From: Alviniconcha marisindica
Lineage: Eukaryota > Mollusca > Gastropoda > Provannidae
NCBI GenBank assembly: GCA_018857735.1
Contig: JABMCL010002213.1
Location: forward strand, 15,001 to 79,000
Direction: 5' to 3'
Length of the DNA stretch: 64,000 nucleotides
Shown: positions 11,088-24,244 of the stretch, one piece after another
Layout of the letters: the number at the start of each line of letters is the position of its first letter
How positions within the stretch are numbered: the stretch's first letter is position 1
Translations under genes and position numbers: made by a program
The notes under the pieces: generated by a model
Told to the model about the DNA's origin: nothing
Database searches by the model: none
What the model saw: the letters and a program-made list of their open reading frames with translations, nothing else

Positions 11088-12720
11088 TCTCGACCGGGGG
11101 TCGAATACGGATAGGCTACTTCCGCTGGTTTACCGGGTACGTTACGCTGGTTACTTCCGCGGGGTTACCGGGTATGTAACGTTAACTACTTCCGCTGGGT
11201 TACCTGGTACGTCACTCTGGCTATTTCCGCAGGGTTACCGAGTAAATCACTGGTTACTTCCTCTGAGTTACCAAGCCAGTTATATCACTCTGGTTACTTC
11301 CGCTGGGTTACCGAGTATATCACTCTGGTTACTTCCGCTGGGTTACCGGGTACGTCACTCTGGCTACTTCCGCATGGTTACCGAGTAAATCACTGGTTAC
11401 TTCCGCTGGGTTACCGAATATATCACTCTGGTTACTTCCGCTGGGTTACCGGGTACATCACTGGTTACTTCCGCTGGGTTATCGAGTATATCACTCTGGT
11501 TACTTCCGCTGGGTTACTTGGTACATCACTGGTTACTTCCGCTGGGCTACCGAGTATATCACTCTGGTTACTTCCCCTGGGTTACCGGGTACATCGCTCT
11601 AGCTACTTCCGCCGGGTTACCGGGTACATCACTGGTTACTTCCACTGGGTTACCGGGTGCATTACACTGGTTATTTCCACTGGGTTACCGGCTACGTCAC
11701 GTTAACTACATCCGCTGGGTTACTGGGTATGTCACTCTGGTTACTTCCGCTGGGTTACCGGGTACGTCACTCTGGTTACTTCCGCTGGGTTACCGGGTAC
11801 AACACTCTGGTTACTTCCGCTGGGTTACTTGGTACATCACTGGTTACTTCCGCTGGGCTACCGAGTATATCACTCTGGTTACTTCCCCTGGGTTACCGGG
11901 TACATCGCTCTAGCTACTTCCGCCGGGTTACCGGGTACATCACTGGTTACTTCCACTGGGTTACCGGGTGCATTACACTGGTTATTTCCACTGGGTTACC
12001 GGCTACGTCACGTTAACTACATCCGCTGGGTTACTGGGTATGTCACTCTGGTTACTTCCGCTGGGTTACCGGGTACGTCACTCTGGTTACTTCCGCTGGG
12101 TTACCGGGTACAACACTCTGGTTACTTCCGCTGGGTTACCGGGTACGTCACGCTGGCTGCTTTGGCTGGTTTACCGGGTACACCACGCTAGCTACTTCCG
12201 TTGGGTTACCGGGTACATCACGCTGGCTACTTTGGCTGGCTTACCGGGTACATCACGCTAGCTACTTTGCCTGAGTTACCGGCTGATCACGCTAGCTACT
12301 TTGGCTGGGTTACCGGTTGATCACACTTTGGCTACTTTGGCTGGGTTACCGGCTGATCACACTTTGGCTACTTTGGCTGGGTTACCGGCTGATCACATTT
12401 GGCTACTCTGGCTGGGTTACCGGCTGATCACGCTGGCTACTTTGGCTGGGTTACCGGGTACATCACGCTGGCTACTTTGCCTGGGTTACCGGCTGATCTC
12501 GCTGGCTACTTTGCCTGGGTTACCGGCTGATCTCGCTGGCTACTTTGCCTGGATTACCGGCTGATCTCGCTGGCTACTTTGCCTGGGTTACCGGCTGAAC
12601 TCGCTGGCTACTTTGCCTGGGTTACCGGCTGAACTCGCTGGCTACTTTGCCTGGGTTACCGGCTGAACTCGCTGGCTACTTTGCCTGGGTTACCGGCTGA
12701 TCTCGCTGGCTACTGGGCAG
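11088..12720. repeat. 35-bp minisatellite with 311-bp higher-order repeat
   Basis: Units contain GGTTACTTCCGCTGGGTTAC then CGGGTACGTCACTCT, about 47 copies. The blocks starting at 11,518 and 11,829 appear identical over about 311 bp. The 3' part (12,250-12,720) shifts to 33-35 bp units with GGCTACTTTGCCTGGGTTAC. Confidence 0.93.
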
Positions 12721-13385
12721 TGGCTTCTGTTCGACACTGGAATCGTTAGTCTCTTTGCCGCTGCACGTCCTGGGTTGTCAGACAAAGACGTTTATTGTGC
12801 AGAACACCAAACAAAACATCCATTGATCAGAGTTCGATTTGCTACAAACGCCTCCATCGGCAATGTGGGAAACTGACTACGATCTGCTTTGTCAACGGGC
12901 AACGAACTGATTGTTTTGCGTAAAGTCTGTGAGGTCAGCTGACGTCAGAGCAGCGTGTAGCGAAAGTGCAAGCTAGTATGTAGTCGTATTTTTAGTTAAA
13001 GCTTCGTGATATCCCATGACATCCGTCTCACCGACTGCGCGTTGACCTCATGTCATCGCGAATTGCGGTCGTTATTGGCGCTGTATACAACCGCGTTTGG
13101 ATTTGCACTTTGTCCGCATGCTGATATGCTTATTTAGAAAAGAAGGTAGACGATGAAAACTCCCGTTTCTTCGTCTCGAATCCTTCCAGTCGCTTTTTGC
13201 TGCTGTATACTTAACGGTCTTTTAGTTTGAGTTCGCTCCTTTGCAGTTGACCTCAATCCGATTCGGCCTTAAACTCTTGTGACCGTGAACGTTGTTGTTA
13301 GCGTTCCTTTGAACCTTTTGTGTGTTTGGATGTTGTTAGAGAGCAGCACGTAGTTGATTTTACTCTTTTTATTTCTCTTTTGTTT
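12721..13385. other. unique sequence, nothing recognised
   Basis: No open frame of note, repeat or SINE was recognised between the 35-bp array and the CACG array. Confidence 0.6.
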
Positions 13386-13396
13386 TTGGTCTGCTG

Positions 13397-13426
13397 ATGC
13401 ACACACATACGCGCGCGCGCGCGCGC

Positions 13427-13491
<65 letters not shown>

Positions 13492-13507
13492 TTCTCGCAT
13501 GCACTTA

Positions 13508-13574
<67 letters not shown>

Positions 13575-13575
13575 A

Positions 13576-13610
<35 letters not shown>

Positions 13611-13678
13611 CCTCCCACGCACATACACACACTCACGCACGCACGCACGCACTCTCGCACGCACAGATACGCACGATT

Positions 13679-13740
<62 letters not shown>
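13397..13740. repeat. (CACG)n/(CA)n microsatellite block
   Basis: Alternating (GCAC)n and (CA)n arrays, starting with a CG-alternating stretch. Such sequence can adopt Z-DNA. 13,741-14,290 shows no gene. Confidence 0.95.
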
Positions 13741-14295
13741 CTTTTTCCTTCTCACCTAGTAGTTTCACCTTTGGTTGTGATTTTGTCGGATGGATTCCTG
13801 ACTTCTATTCTCTTTGCTGGTGATTCTCCCTCATGCCTTTGAAACATTAGCTGTGCCCTCGCTATGCCGGTGTCATCATAGGCGAGTCCAGTCCGGGCGA
13901 AAGCTGGTCATAGTTTGCGTGTGGCCTAAAGCTGGCGTTTGTCTGTGGCAGACAGTAGCAAAAACGAGCACCGTTTTCTGTCGACATCCAGTGTGTGTGT
14001 TTTTTGTTGTTGTTTGGTTTTGGCTTGCCGTAATGTGAACTTGTTTGCTGTGGACTATTTTGCTTGGCTGGTTTTGCTGTTGATTGTATTGTCTTGAAAT
14101 GCGAGGTGCGTTTTTTTGTTTTTGTTTTTTAAATAATTTGTATAGATTTATTTGTTTATGCTGTACCTGCCTGACCAGACAGTACGAGTTGAAGCAGATG
14201 CTCTGTCTTGACTGTGAGGTCTGTTCCGACAGCAGGCGTGTCTGGCACTGAAGCTGGCATCGTGGCAGAGACTGCCAAAACTAGCAAAACCTCGC

Positions 14296-14818
14296 ACTTC
14301 CTGACTGTGTGAATGGGCCAGTAGACAGACTGTGTGAATAGGCCAGTGGACAGATTGGTCCAGTGGACAGACTGTGTGAATGGGCCAGTGGACAGACTGT
14401 GTGAATGGGCCAGTGGACAGACTGTGTGAATAGGCCAGTGGACAGATTGGGCCAGTGGACAGACTGTGTGAATGGGCCAGTGGACAGACTGTGTGAATGG
14501 GCCAGTGGACAGACTGTGTGGCAGGCCCAGTGGACAGACTGTGAATGGGCCAGTGGACAGACTGTGAATGGGCCAGTGGACAGACTGTGTGACTGGGCCA
14601 ATGGACAGACTGTGTGACAGGCCCAGTGGACAGACTATGAATGGGCCAGTGGACAGACTGTGAGAATGGGCCAGTCAGGGACAGACTGTATGACTGGGCC
14701 AGTGGACAGATTGGGCCAATGGACAGATTGGGCCAGTGGACAGACTGTGAATGGGTCAGTGGCCATACTGTATGAATGGGCCAGTGCACAGACTGTGTGA
14801 ATGGGCCAGTGGACAGAG
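14296..14818. repeat. 25-bp minisatellite
   Basis: Unit GGGCCAGTGGACAGACTGTG plus TGAAT, about 20 copies with small deletions. The three-frame rotation (75 bp) explains the 25-residue peptide periodicity. Confidence 0.92.
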
Positions 14819-14927
14819 CACAATGACCTTTGTCACAGTGGCAATTGAATTGTTCTCTGTCTATCTGTCTCTGTCTCTGTCTGTCTGTCTGTCTCTGTAT
14901 CTCCTTTCCGTGTCACACTGGCAGTGG

Positions 14928-14928
<1 letters not shown>

Positions 14929-15015
<87 letters not shown>

Positions 15016-15090
15016 ATAACGGTTATATCAGGGCGACCGTGAACAATATGATTGTTTTCCAAGCCTATTTAAGAGAACAGCTGGTCTGGG

Positions 15091-15163
<73 letters not shown>

Positions 15164-15172
15164 CGTGTGTTT
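14929..15172. repeat. (CT)n and (GT)n arrays around a SINE C remnant
   Basis: (CT)n at 14,929-15,011 and (GT)n at 15,093-15,166. Between them ACCATAACGGTTATATCAGG (15,013-15,032) is the reverse complement of the SINE C body. 15,173-15,600 shows GC-alternating microsatellite and no gene. Confidence 0.9.
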
Positions 15173-15618
15173 TAACACTTAAGAGGTACACAGGCCTACC
15201 AACTGCCGATAGACCACGCGCGCACATACGCACACGCCGGCGCGCACATACACAGACGCAAGCGCGTGCGCCCACACGCCCGCACGCACGCACGCACGCC
15301 GCGCGTGTGCGTACACACCAGACTGGAGATCCGTCCGATTCCTGCACGGTAGGCCTGGCACTGACCTTTGTGCTCTTAGATCAATGGCAGGATAGACTGG
15401 AACAGAACAAACTACTGACGGTGAGGTCAACAGCCGGAGATTTTGCACTAGTTTCCTCAGTCGGGTTCCTGCATCTGCAGCCCCGATGCTTTTGACGTTT
15501 CTGACGATGAACTGACACAGCGGAAAACTCGCCAAAGGAATCTTCTTCCTAGGCTGAAGGTCGCGTGCGCTTGGGGCAGGTTAAAAGATCATGGTCCGCA
15601 GTAAACGCTTTGCGACTG

Positions 15619-15947
15619 TAAGTAAACATGGTGCTTCAGTAACGTCCACAGAAACCATAAGGCTTATTAGTGGACGGGGAGAAGTTGAGGAAAGGGGGTA
15701 TGGAAGTGGGGGAAGACGGAGATCATGTACCTGTCGCTACACTGTCACCGCCAGAATGATTCCTGCATTAAGGTGGGCGGCGATGAGAGCCATTTTAATG
15801 TTTCAGTAGGAAGTGATGGACAAAGTCACAAGACAGTGTCCACAAACCACAACCTTTTTGAAGAGAAAGGAGAGCCGAAGCGGTATCGAACCGAGGTCCT
15901 GCCGCTTACCAGCCTAACGCCTTACCGCTGGGCCAAACCGACTCACA
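15619..15947 (-). mobile_element. SINE A, full length, with 10-bp target-site duplication
   Basis: TTTGCGACTG occurs at 15,609-15,618 and again at 15,948-15,957. On the - strand the element reads tRNA-like head (box B GGTTCGATACC variant), body, 3' module and (TTAC)n tail. It gives a clean family length of about 329 bp. Confidence 0.88.
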
Positions 15948-15957
15948 TTTGCGACTG

Positions 15958-16938
15958 AACGTGCCGTTGGGTTTTATATGGATTTTATGAGGTGACTGTT
16001 TTGGACACCATCACTAACACTTGTTCTAGAAAGCTCTTTACCGCCTTGTGCTCTCTATTTTGACGTCACCCAAACGTATGAACTCTCATTATTGCGTACA
16101 GGTCTCGAAAGAAATGCACGTGGACTGCAATCATTTTTGTCGCCGATTGCTTTGTGCGAATGAACCTTTGATGATGTATTTTTCGTTCTGGAAAAGAAAA
16201 GAAAATCCGCAAGTCAAGTCAGTATACTTTAATCATCCCTCACAGGGCTATTCAGCTAACTGAAGGCTCATTAATTTATTTTTACTTTTAAATTAAAAAA
16301 AAAAAAAGAAGTAAAAAGAACATCAGAGCAAGGTCAGAAGCATTTAAATCGATAATAATAAACACACTGAGAAAAGGGGTTTCGGTCGGCTGAGTGACAT
16401 CCCTTGAACGACTCTTCTGTGCCGGAGAAGGGAAAATGGCCATTACCGGAGACAACTGAAAGGTCCCTCACCTTCTTGGGCCTAGCATTGTTGCTCATGG
16501 GAGGTGGCTATGTGTTTTGCCATATCTTTGGTGAAGAAACGAAGCTGCCTCCCAGTTGCAGGTTGGCATAAACAGGCAAGCAGATCAGAACACGACAAAC
16601 TTCTGCAGGTCCACTGACGCTGTACCCAAGATCGGGTCCTGCGGGTGTATGACACTGACGCTAGTTTTCGCATCAAGATCAAGTAGCTAGATCTAGTCGA
16701 CGTTTTGCTCTGTTTTGTTGAACATCTGGTTGCGCTTCATACCATTGTCGTACGATCTACTGCCGTGCAAGCAGTCGAGGTTTTGCTGTGCTTTTTTTTG
16801 TTTGGTTTTTGCTTCACTGTCGTGCGGTCTACTGCAAGCAAAGGTAGTGGAGGTTACACTCTTGTTTCGTTGTTGCTCTGTTTTGTTATTGTTTGGTTTG
16901 GTTCGATTTTGTTCATTGTACACTGCATGACATACACA

Positions 16939-16971
<33 letters not shown>

Positions 16972-17080
16972 TCTTTTTGATTGTCATGTTTGATCCTGGC
17001 TTTTTGTCATGTTGATATTGATGTATGCATTTATAGTACTTGTGCTTTTTTGATTGTCAAGCGGATGATGATGTTGATAG
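15958..17080. other. unique sequence, nothing recognised
   Basis: Mostly unique, AT-richer, with an A run near 16,296 and a short CACG repeat near 16,937. The segments near 16,690-16,770 and 16,790-16,880 look like a loose duplication (GTTTTGCT, CTACTGC). No gene was recognised. Confidence 0.5.
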
Positions 17081-17084
17081 TGTA

Positions 17085-17150
17085 CACCGCTGCGAGCTCG
17101 TAAATGTTTACGGGGTATAGCGCCATATAAGAGTTATGATTATTATTACA
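17085..17150 (+). mobile_element. SINE 3' tail remnant (SINE D type)
   Basis: GGGGTATAGCGCCATATAAG then AGTTATGATTATTATTA resembles the ATAGCG...ATATAA...(ATA)n end of the element at 21,003-21,522. Confidence 0.5.
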
Positions 17151-17203
17151 ACAACAACACACACACACACACAAAGTCGGCAATGGTGGAGGTTACGGCC
17201 CCT

Positions 17204-17228
17204 GCCCCCCCCCCCCCCCCCCCCCCCA
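17204..17228. repeat. poly-C tract
   Basis: About 23 consecutive C, preceded by a short (CA)n. Confidence 0.9.
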
Positions 17229-17320
17229 CCCACCCACCCGGCCTCATTTTTACTGTTCGGTCGAAAAATAGATCTCGTGATTCCACAGTGATGTACGCTT
17301 CGATCTGGCTGCCAAGTAGG

Positions 17321-17508
17321 ACTAATCGATTGTAATTGACGTTTTTTCGACGATTACTTCTGTGTTTACTTCACTGATATGCTGTTTGCCATCGTAACAG
17401 CTTCGAACGAAACTGAGGCTGTTCCATGGCTGTTCCGATGGAAAACAACTCGTGATAGTGAAAGAAGCGAAGTAATCGTCGCAAAAACGGTAATTACAAT
17501 CGATTAGT
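17321..17508. mobile_element. 188-bp MITE with 40-bp terminal inverted repeats
   Basis: The left end (17,321-17,360) starts ACTAATCGATTGTAATT. The right end (17,469-17,508) is its inverted copy, ending AATTACAATCGATTAGT, with about 36 of 40 positions matching. The internal sequence is non-coding. The superfamily cannot be assigned because no target-site duplication is obvious. Confidence 0.8.
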
Positions 17509-17715
17509 TCTTCCGAAAGTCCGGAGGATGGAAGTAATGAGCGTGGCCTTTGCATGATAGCACCGCTAGTAGGAGAACTGGTCGTTGGCGTGTGGGGTCG
17601 ATGCGGAAGACATTGCTCTGTCAACTCAAATTCTTGCACCACGCTTAGAAGCGCGAGGAAAGCAGCCGTCGGCCGAGTCCTGGCTGTTTTGTAGTTCTCT
17701 GCGAATTCTGTGAGC

Positions 17716-17802
17716 CCCCCCCCCCCCCCCCCCCCCCGCCCCCCCCTCCCCCCCCTACCCCCTTCCCCCCTACCCCCCCCCACCCCACCCACACACACAC
17801 AC
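17716..17802. repeat. C-rich low-complexity block
   Basis: Runs of C with CCCCTACCCC modules and a short (CA)n end. A related block lies at 17,925-18,030. The phrase GTCGAGTCCTGGCTGTTTTG at 17,817 repeats GCCGAGTCCTGGCTGTTTTG at 17,672, indicating local duplication. Confidence 0.85.
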
Positions 17803-18190
17803 ACACATGCCATCGGTCGAGTCCTGGCTGTTTTGTAGTTTTGTGTGTATGATAATCAAAGGCATCGAATTTTCGGTTCAGTTGTGCCGTGCGCCTGGTT
17901 GTTTTGTAGTTCTGTGCAGACTGTGCCCCCCCCCCCCCCTTCCCCGATCTCTCTCCCCCCTCTTCTGCCCCCCCCCCCCCCCCCTCTCTTCCCCCACCAT
18001 TCCCTCTCTGCTCTCTCTCCCTCGTGTCCCATTCCCGTGACTGGATACCACGGACGCGGAAATTGAGGCTCACAGTCCAGATCGACGTGTAACCTCCGGC
18101 GTGAAAACTTGGAGTCGGAGACCTTTCACCGAGTTCACGATGGCCAAGAGTCAATTTCGCGGACTCCTTTCACGTTCGTGTTTTATCGTG

Positions 18191-18525
18191 GCGGTGAGAG
18201 CCGGTTTGGCCTAGCGGTAAGGCGTTAGGCTGGTAAGCAGAGGGACCTCGGTTCGAATCCGCTCTTTCGGCTCTCCTTTCTCTTCAAAAGGTTGTGGTCT
18301 GTGGACACTGTCTCGAGTGACATTGCCCCTGACAATTAAGGAAACATTAAAATGGTTCTCATCGCTGCCCATCTTAATGCAGGAGTCATTCTGGTGGTGA
18401 CCGTGTAGCGATAGGTATATAATCTCCCTCTTCCCTCCCATCTCCATACCCCCTTCCCCTCCTTCCCCCCGTCCCTAATAAGCCTTATGGTTTCTGTGGA
18501 GGTTAAGCGCCATGCTTGCTTACTA
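18191..18525 (+). mobile_element. SINE A, full length, + strand
   Basis: tRNA-like head with box A TGGCCTAGCGG and box B GGTTCGAATCC, then body, then 3' module TAATAAGCCTTATGGTTTCT and a GCTTACT tail. TTTATCGTG flanks it at 18,182-18,190 and 18,526-18,534. It is the best copy for reading the head because both Pol III boxes are intact. Confidence 0.88.
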
Positions 18526-18669
18526 TTTATCGTGATGGTTTACTGTTGCTGTTACTTCCCTAACTGATTGATTCATTGCTGTTCCGCCTTGTCACTTGCT
18601 GTTGTTGCCGAGCTTATTTCTGTTTCATCTTGTGCAGTCATTGGCCGACTAGCTGGGGGTTTGTCCGTG

Positions 18670-19640
18670 TCTTTCCCCTCATCGTCCGTCGTCCGTGTCT
18701 TTCCCCTCATCGTCAATCGTCCGTGTCTTTCCCCTCATCGTCCGTGGTCCGTGTCCTTTCCCCTCATCGTCAATCGTCCGTGTCTTTCCCCTCATCGTCC
18801 GTCGTCCGTGTCTTTCCCCTCATCGTCCGTGTCTGTTTCCCCTCATCGTCCGTGTCTGTTTCCCCTCATCGTCCGTGTCTTTCCCCCCCTCATCTTCTGT
18901 GTCTGCTTCCCCTCATCGTCCGTCGTCTGTGTCTGTTTCCCCTCATCGTCTGTGTCTGTTTCCCCTCATCGTCCGTGTCTGTTTCCCCTCATCGTCCGTG
19001 TCTTTTTCCCCTTCATCTTCTGTGTCTGCTTCCCCTCATCGTCCGTCGTCTGTGTCTGTTTCCCCTCATCGTCTGTGTCTGTTTCCCCACATCGTCCGTG
19101 TCTGTTTCCCCTCATCGTCCGTGTCTGTTTCCCCTCATCGTCCGTCGTCCGTTTCTGTTTCCCCTCATCGTCTATGTCTGTTTCCCCTCATCGTCCGTCG
19201 TCCGTTTCTGTTTCCCCTCATCGTCTATGTCTGTTTCCCCTCATCGTCCGTGTCTGTATCCGTTTCCCCACATCGTCCGTGTCTGTTTCCCTCATCGTCC
19301 GTCGTCTGTTTCCCCTCATCGTCCGTGTCTGTTTCCCTCATCGTCCGTGTCTGTTTTCCCTCATCGTCTGTGTCTGCTTCCTCTCATCGTCCGTCGTCTG
19401 TGTCTGTTTCCTCTCATCGACCGTGTCTGTTTCCTCTCATCGTATCGTCCGTGTCTGTTTCCTCTCATCGTCCGTGTCTGTTTCCTCTCATCGTCCGTGT
19501 CAGTTTCCCCTCATCGTCTGTCGTTTGCGTCCGTTTCTCTTCACCGTCCGTCGTTCGCGTCTGTTTCTCTTCACCGTCCGTCGTTCGCGTCTGTTTCTCT
19601 TCACCGTCCGTCGTTCGCGTCTGTTTCTCTTCACCGTCCG
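18670..19640. repeat. about 23-bp pyrimidine-rich minisatellite
   Basis: Units are TTTCCCCTCATCGTCCGTGT plus CTG, with 20- and 43-bp variants, changing to TTTCTCTTCACCGTCCGTCG at the 3' end. 19,641-20,085 shows no gene; the phrase GTGCTGATGTGGTTCTTAAA recurs loosely at 19,830-19,980. Confidence 0.92.
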
Positions 19641-20098
19641 TCGTCTGTGCGGCATTTGAGACTCGGCTGGCCGGGCTGATGAAAACCGAGACTTGTGGAT
19701 AAAGAGCGCCATTTTGCTGGCTGCGTGTTCAGTGCGGCAAGCGCTAATAAAAAAGTACATCCTGCTCGTGACGGACTAGCCCCAAACAGAGCCAGTTCTC
19801 TTGCTCGTTGTTTGGTGACCTTTGTTCGTCCTTATGTGGTTCTTAAAGGCGTGTTTTAAACTAGTGTTTGTTCGTGCTGATGTGGTTCTTAAATGTGTGT
19901 TTCAAACTAGTGTGTGTTCGTGCTGATGTGGTTCTTGAAGCCGGGTGTGATTTAGAACGGTGTTCGTGCTGATGTTCTTTTTCAATGTGTTTTTAAAAAT
20001 AGTCCTTTTGTACTTCCTGTCTTGTCATTTTTTCTACTAATGGTCCATTCCGAGGCTCTTGGCTTTTTTCCTGAAAATTCTCAAACTATTGTCGTTAA

Positions 20099-20274
20099 TG
20101 ATGATGAAGTGATGCTTAATGTCCTCAGATGTCAGTTGACATATTAGGGACAAGTTGTGACCAATGCCGAAGCACGGTGCAATAATTTTTTACGTCCACG
20201 GAAACCAGAAGGCTCGTTAGGACGGACAGCTCAGGACGTCCACCTCGACTCTCACACAGCTCCTGAACTATGTG
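20099..20274 (-). mobile_element. SINE B, full length, with 11-bp target-site duplication
   Basis: ATTGTCGTTAA occurs at 20,088-20,098 and 20,275-20,285. On the - strand it runs from GTTCAGGAGCTGTGTGAGAG through both 3' modules to a (ATC)n tail (TGATGATG on +). Confidence 0.88.
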
Positions 20275-20375
20275 ATTGTCGTTAAGAATTGGGCTTTTTC
20301 TATGGCTCTTGTTGATGGTGATAGTTCGTAGGTGTTATGTGCAGGGTATTGCCATATGACACTTGTATTTGCCAT

Positions 20376-20408
20376 TATATGTGTGTGTGTGGGTGGGTGT
20401 GTGTGTGT

Positions 20409-20449
<41 letters not shown>

Positions 20450-20458
20450 TGAGTGAGT
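20376..20458. repeat. (GT)n microsatellite
   Basis: Interrupted GT/GGGT repeat. 20,459-21,000 shows no convincing gene. Confidence 0.95.
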
Positions 20459-21002
20459 ATTTTAATTACGCAGTCCCTATGACGTGGGTCTGTGAAGACC
20501 CAGACCCATACTTGAAGCTCCGCGCGGGTTCACACCGACCCGGAGCGTTAGGCACAGTGTACACGGTTCAGAACTCCCGTTCTCGCCAGCCTGTGTCAAG
20601 TTGTGTAGCAAACCAAACTCATCAGTCCTTTGAGCCGAAACTCGAGTCGTCCGAGCAGGGGCTCCTACAGTATTGATCAAAACCTGTTGTTGCGCAAGAC
20701 GGGTTTGAGTTTTAGTTTCTTTGACCCCTTCACTGCCATGATACCACTTAAAAACGACCACTAAAAGTGCCAAATCTGATACCCTTTAGCCTTTTAGTCT
20801 TATTTTTCGCACTGGCAAGTGAAAGGATTTTCATCAAAACGCATAGCATTGAAAGTAGATTGTTACAGGACCGGGAAATACACTGTTTGCAGGCGGGTCC
20901 GTGCATCCTTCAGCCCGGAAATTCAGTGTACAGGCCGGGGCAGTGAAGGGGTTAACGGCTCGCTAGTTGGAAAGAAGCCTACGCAGGGCAGGCGTCCGTG
21001 AA

Positions 21003-21473
21003 AGGGGAGCGGCGATAGCTCAGTGGTTAGAGCGCCGGACTCGTGATCGAAAGGTCGTGGTTCGAATCCCTGCTGGAGCGGCGGGAGAATTTTCTTCTCC
21101 AGGGTCGACTTTCTGTGCTGACTGTTATTTCGGTATCCGTTCCACCCCCGTGTTACCGCAGCAGCACGTAAAAGACCCCGGTCACTCTGCCAGAAGCGCA
21201 GGTGGCAGGTTACAGCTAAACACGTATACACCTTACGTATGTGGCTTGCGGCATGTTGAAGCGACATGGTGCATGGTTATATGGTGTGTACACAGAACGC
21301 GCCGAGATGGCAGCAGTTTCTTGTGGCACCAGCCATGCCAGCGCTGTAAGTACACCACTTCGGTGGATATTCAAAAAAACGCGCTATAAAAAAAGCTAGT
21401 CACTCATGTAGAATCACATGCGAGCGCAGTGAGTCTGCTCGAGAGCGGAGAATAGCGTTATATAAAAGCTATC

Positions 21474-21521
<48 letters not shown>

Positions 21522-21522
21522 C
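21003..21522 (+). mobile_element. SINE D, tRNA-derived, with (ATA)n tail
   Basis: The head has box A TAGCTCAGTGG (about 21,015) and box B GGTTCGAATCC (about 21,059). A body of about 300 bp includes GTTACCGCAGCAGCACGTAA. The 3' part has AGCGTTATATAAAAGC and (AATA)n at 21,475-21,520. The tRNA-like part does not close a proper acceptor or anticodon stem, so it is a SINE promoter rather than a tRNA gene. Confidence 0.8.
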
Positions 21523-21856
21523 CTGCGGAAAGCGAGAGAGCGATCAGCAGCACGACTAGCCACAGCAAGGCGGTGGTGTGAACGATCAATGGTTTTGCTG
21601 CGTGTGGTCCGGACTGATTGGGGCGGCGCTGACAATTAGGCCTGGGGAAATCCGCCCTAAATGGGGGCGTGGTCGGAGAGACGCCCGTAGTCACGGAGTT
21701 GATTGACTAATTAATGCGTTTAACGCTTGGTAAGCGGTGTAGGTTATGTCAGGGAGAAAAACGGTCGCACGCACGCACGCATCTTTAAAAACGAGAATTG
21801 ATCAAAACGAAGTCCAGCTGCAAGTCTTTAGTGTGCAGTGTCCGAGTCCTAAGCTT

Positions 21857-21862
21857 AAGTGT

Positions 21863-21941
<79 letters not shown>

Positions 21942-21942
21942 G

Positions 21943-21978
<36 letters not shown>

Positions 21979-21991
21979 TGGTGCTGTGTGT

Positions 21992-22040
<49 letters not shown>

Positions 22041-22061
22041 TGTGTGTGTGTGTGCGTGTGA

Positions 22062-22119
<58 letters not shown>

Positions 22120-22133
22120 CGTGCATGCGTGTG

Positions 22134-22186
<53 letters not shown>

Positions 22187-22227
22187 CTTCACACAACAAT
22201 ACTGATACAGGTGTTACCGTGTGTATG

Positions 22228-22321
<94 letters not shown>
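21857..22321. repeat. (GT)n, (GTGC)n and (GA)n arrays
   Basis: GT at 21,857-21,940, GTGC at about 21,941-21,980, GT to 22,188, GT again at 22,227-22,261, then (GA)n to 22,321. 22,322-22,870 shows no recognised gene, though it could hold 5' non-coding exons of the NCS gene. Confidence 0.95.
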
Positions 22322-22324
<3 letters not shown>

Positions 22325-22869
22325 TATGTGCGTGTCTATTACTCTACGTTATTTTTGTGTGTGTCAAACGGCAGCCTGAGTGCACTGAATTATACATATG
22401 ATACTTATCGAAACTGCAGCGGCTATTCACGACGGACATTAGCCGTCAGCCCGTGTCTAGTTATTGCCCTTGCATTCTGCTGGTGGCAACGGGAGACAAT
22501 CACGTGCTTTTTTGTGTGCTTTTTTTAAATTCTCGCGCGGTTCACGACGTCACGAAAGAGCAGAACGAGGTGCAGTGTGTGTACAATCATCAGCGATCAT
22601 CAGCACAGTCACTGAGACACGAGCACGGAGACTCTGTCGATCACCAAGGATACGGTTAGCACTGAGGGTACAATCCCAGGACACGCTCGCTGTCAGTGCC
22701 GTAGCTGGTAGCGATACAGTCGCAGTCTACAAGCTCTGGGGATATAACCTCTCGGGGTACGAACAGCGGGGACAGACCCCACAGTGTTCAGAATCCAGAG
22801 CTTACCCTCTAGACGGGGGCGAAGACATCAAAACTTGTCCCACATTGAATGGCTCGTGACTCGCGCTCC

Positions 22870-23476
<607 letters not shown>

Positions 23477-23559
23477 AGCAGTGACCCCAGCAGACATTGA
23501 CCAGTTCATGCCCTGTTGTGTTACAGGACTGGCGGTGAAGGGCCACAGAGGGACTCAAG

Positions 23560-23664
23560 ATGGGGTCCAGGGGATCTAAACTGTCCAAAGAGGACCTCCG
23601 CTTTCTGGAGGAGAACACCAACTTTCAGCGAAACGAAATCAAGCAATGGTTTAAGGGATTCATG
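23560..23664 (+). CDS. Neuronal calcium sensor family protein, coding exon 1 (residues 1-35)
   Basis: This exon encodes the N-terminus of a recoverin/NCS-type calcium-myristoyl switch protein. The sequence starts MGSRGSKLS, which fits the N-myristoylation consensus (Gly2, Ser6); removal of Met1 and acylation of Gly2 are expected from the family. The next residues contain the amphipathic segment ending QWFKGFM, the equivalent of the QWYKGF helix before EF-hand 1. The exon ends on a complete codon followed by GTGAGT, a strong donor. The donor is followed at once by GT and GTGC microsatellites. In this family the protein senses calcium at membranes and regulates channels, kinases or receptor signalling; the specific partner here is unknown. 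The start was chosen because it is the only Met giving the myristoylation motif, 33 nt after a possible acceptor. Confidence 0.92.
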
Positions 23665-23933
<269 letters not shown>

Positions 23934-23935
23934 AT

Positions 23936-24244
23936 CTGATCCATCTGAATCCTCCGTAATCTCTGATCTCGCGAATCCTCCGTGATATCTGATCTCTTGT
24001 GAATCTTCTGAGGCCATTGGTCTCTTGTGAAGTCACCGTGATGTCCGATGTCTTGTGAATTCTCCGCGATCTCTGATCTCTTGTGAATCCTCCGTGATCT
24101 GTTATGAATCTTCAGTCGGAAGGCGTGGTTTCAATTAGTCAGTCCACTGTGCGTACTTTCTTCTGAAATGTCTCTGATATCTGGTGAATTGTCTCTGGCA
24201 GCTAGTGAATTGTTTCTGATCTCTGGTGAATTCTCTGATCTCTG
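23936..24244. repeat. degenerate GAATCCTCCGTGATCTCTGA minisatellite
   Basis: Loose repeats of TCTCTTGTGAATCCTCCGTG with about 30-35 bp spacing, grading into CTCTGGTGAATT copies up to the 36-bp array. Older and more diverged than the following array. Confidence 0.75.

Noticed and set aside
18199..18262. tRNA gene
   Set aside because: The A and B boxes are present, but the segment is the head of SINE A, with body, tail and target-site duplication; other copies are dispersed.
21009..21080. tRNA gene
   Set aside because: Box A and box B are good, but stems do not close and a SINE body with (ATA)n tail follows.
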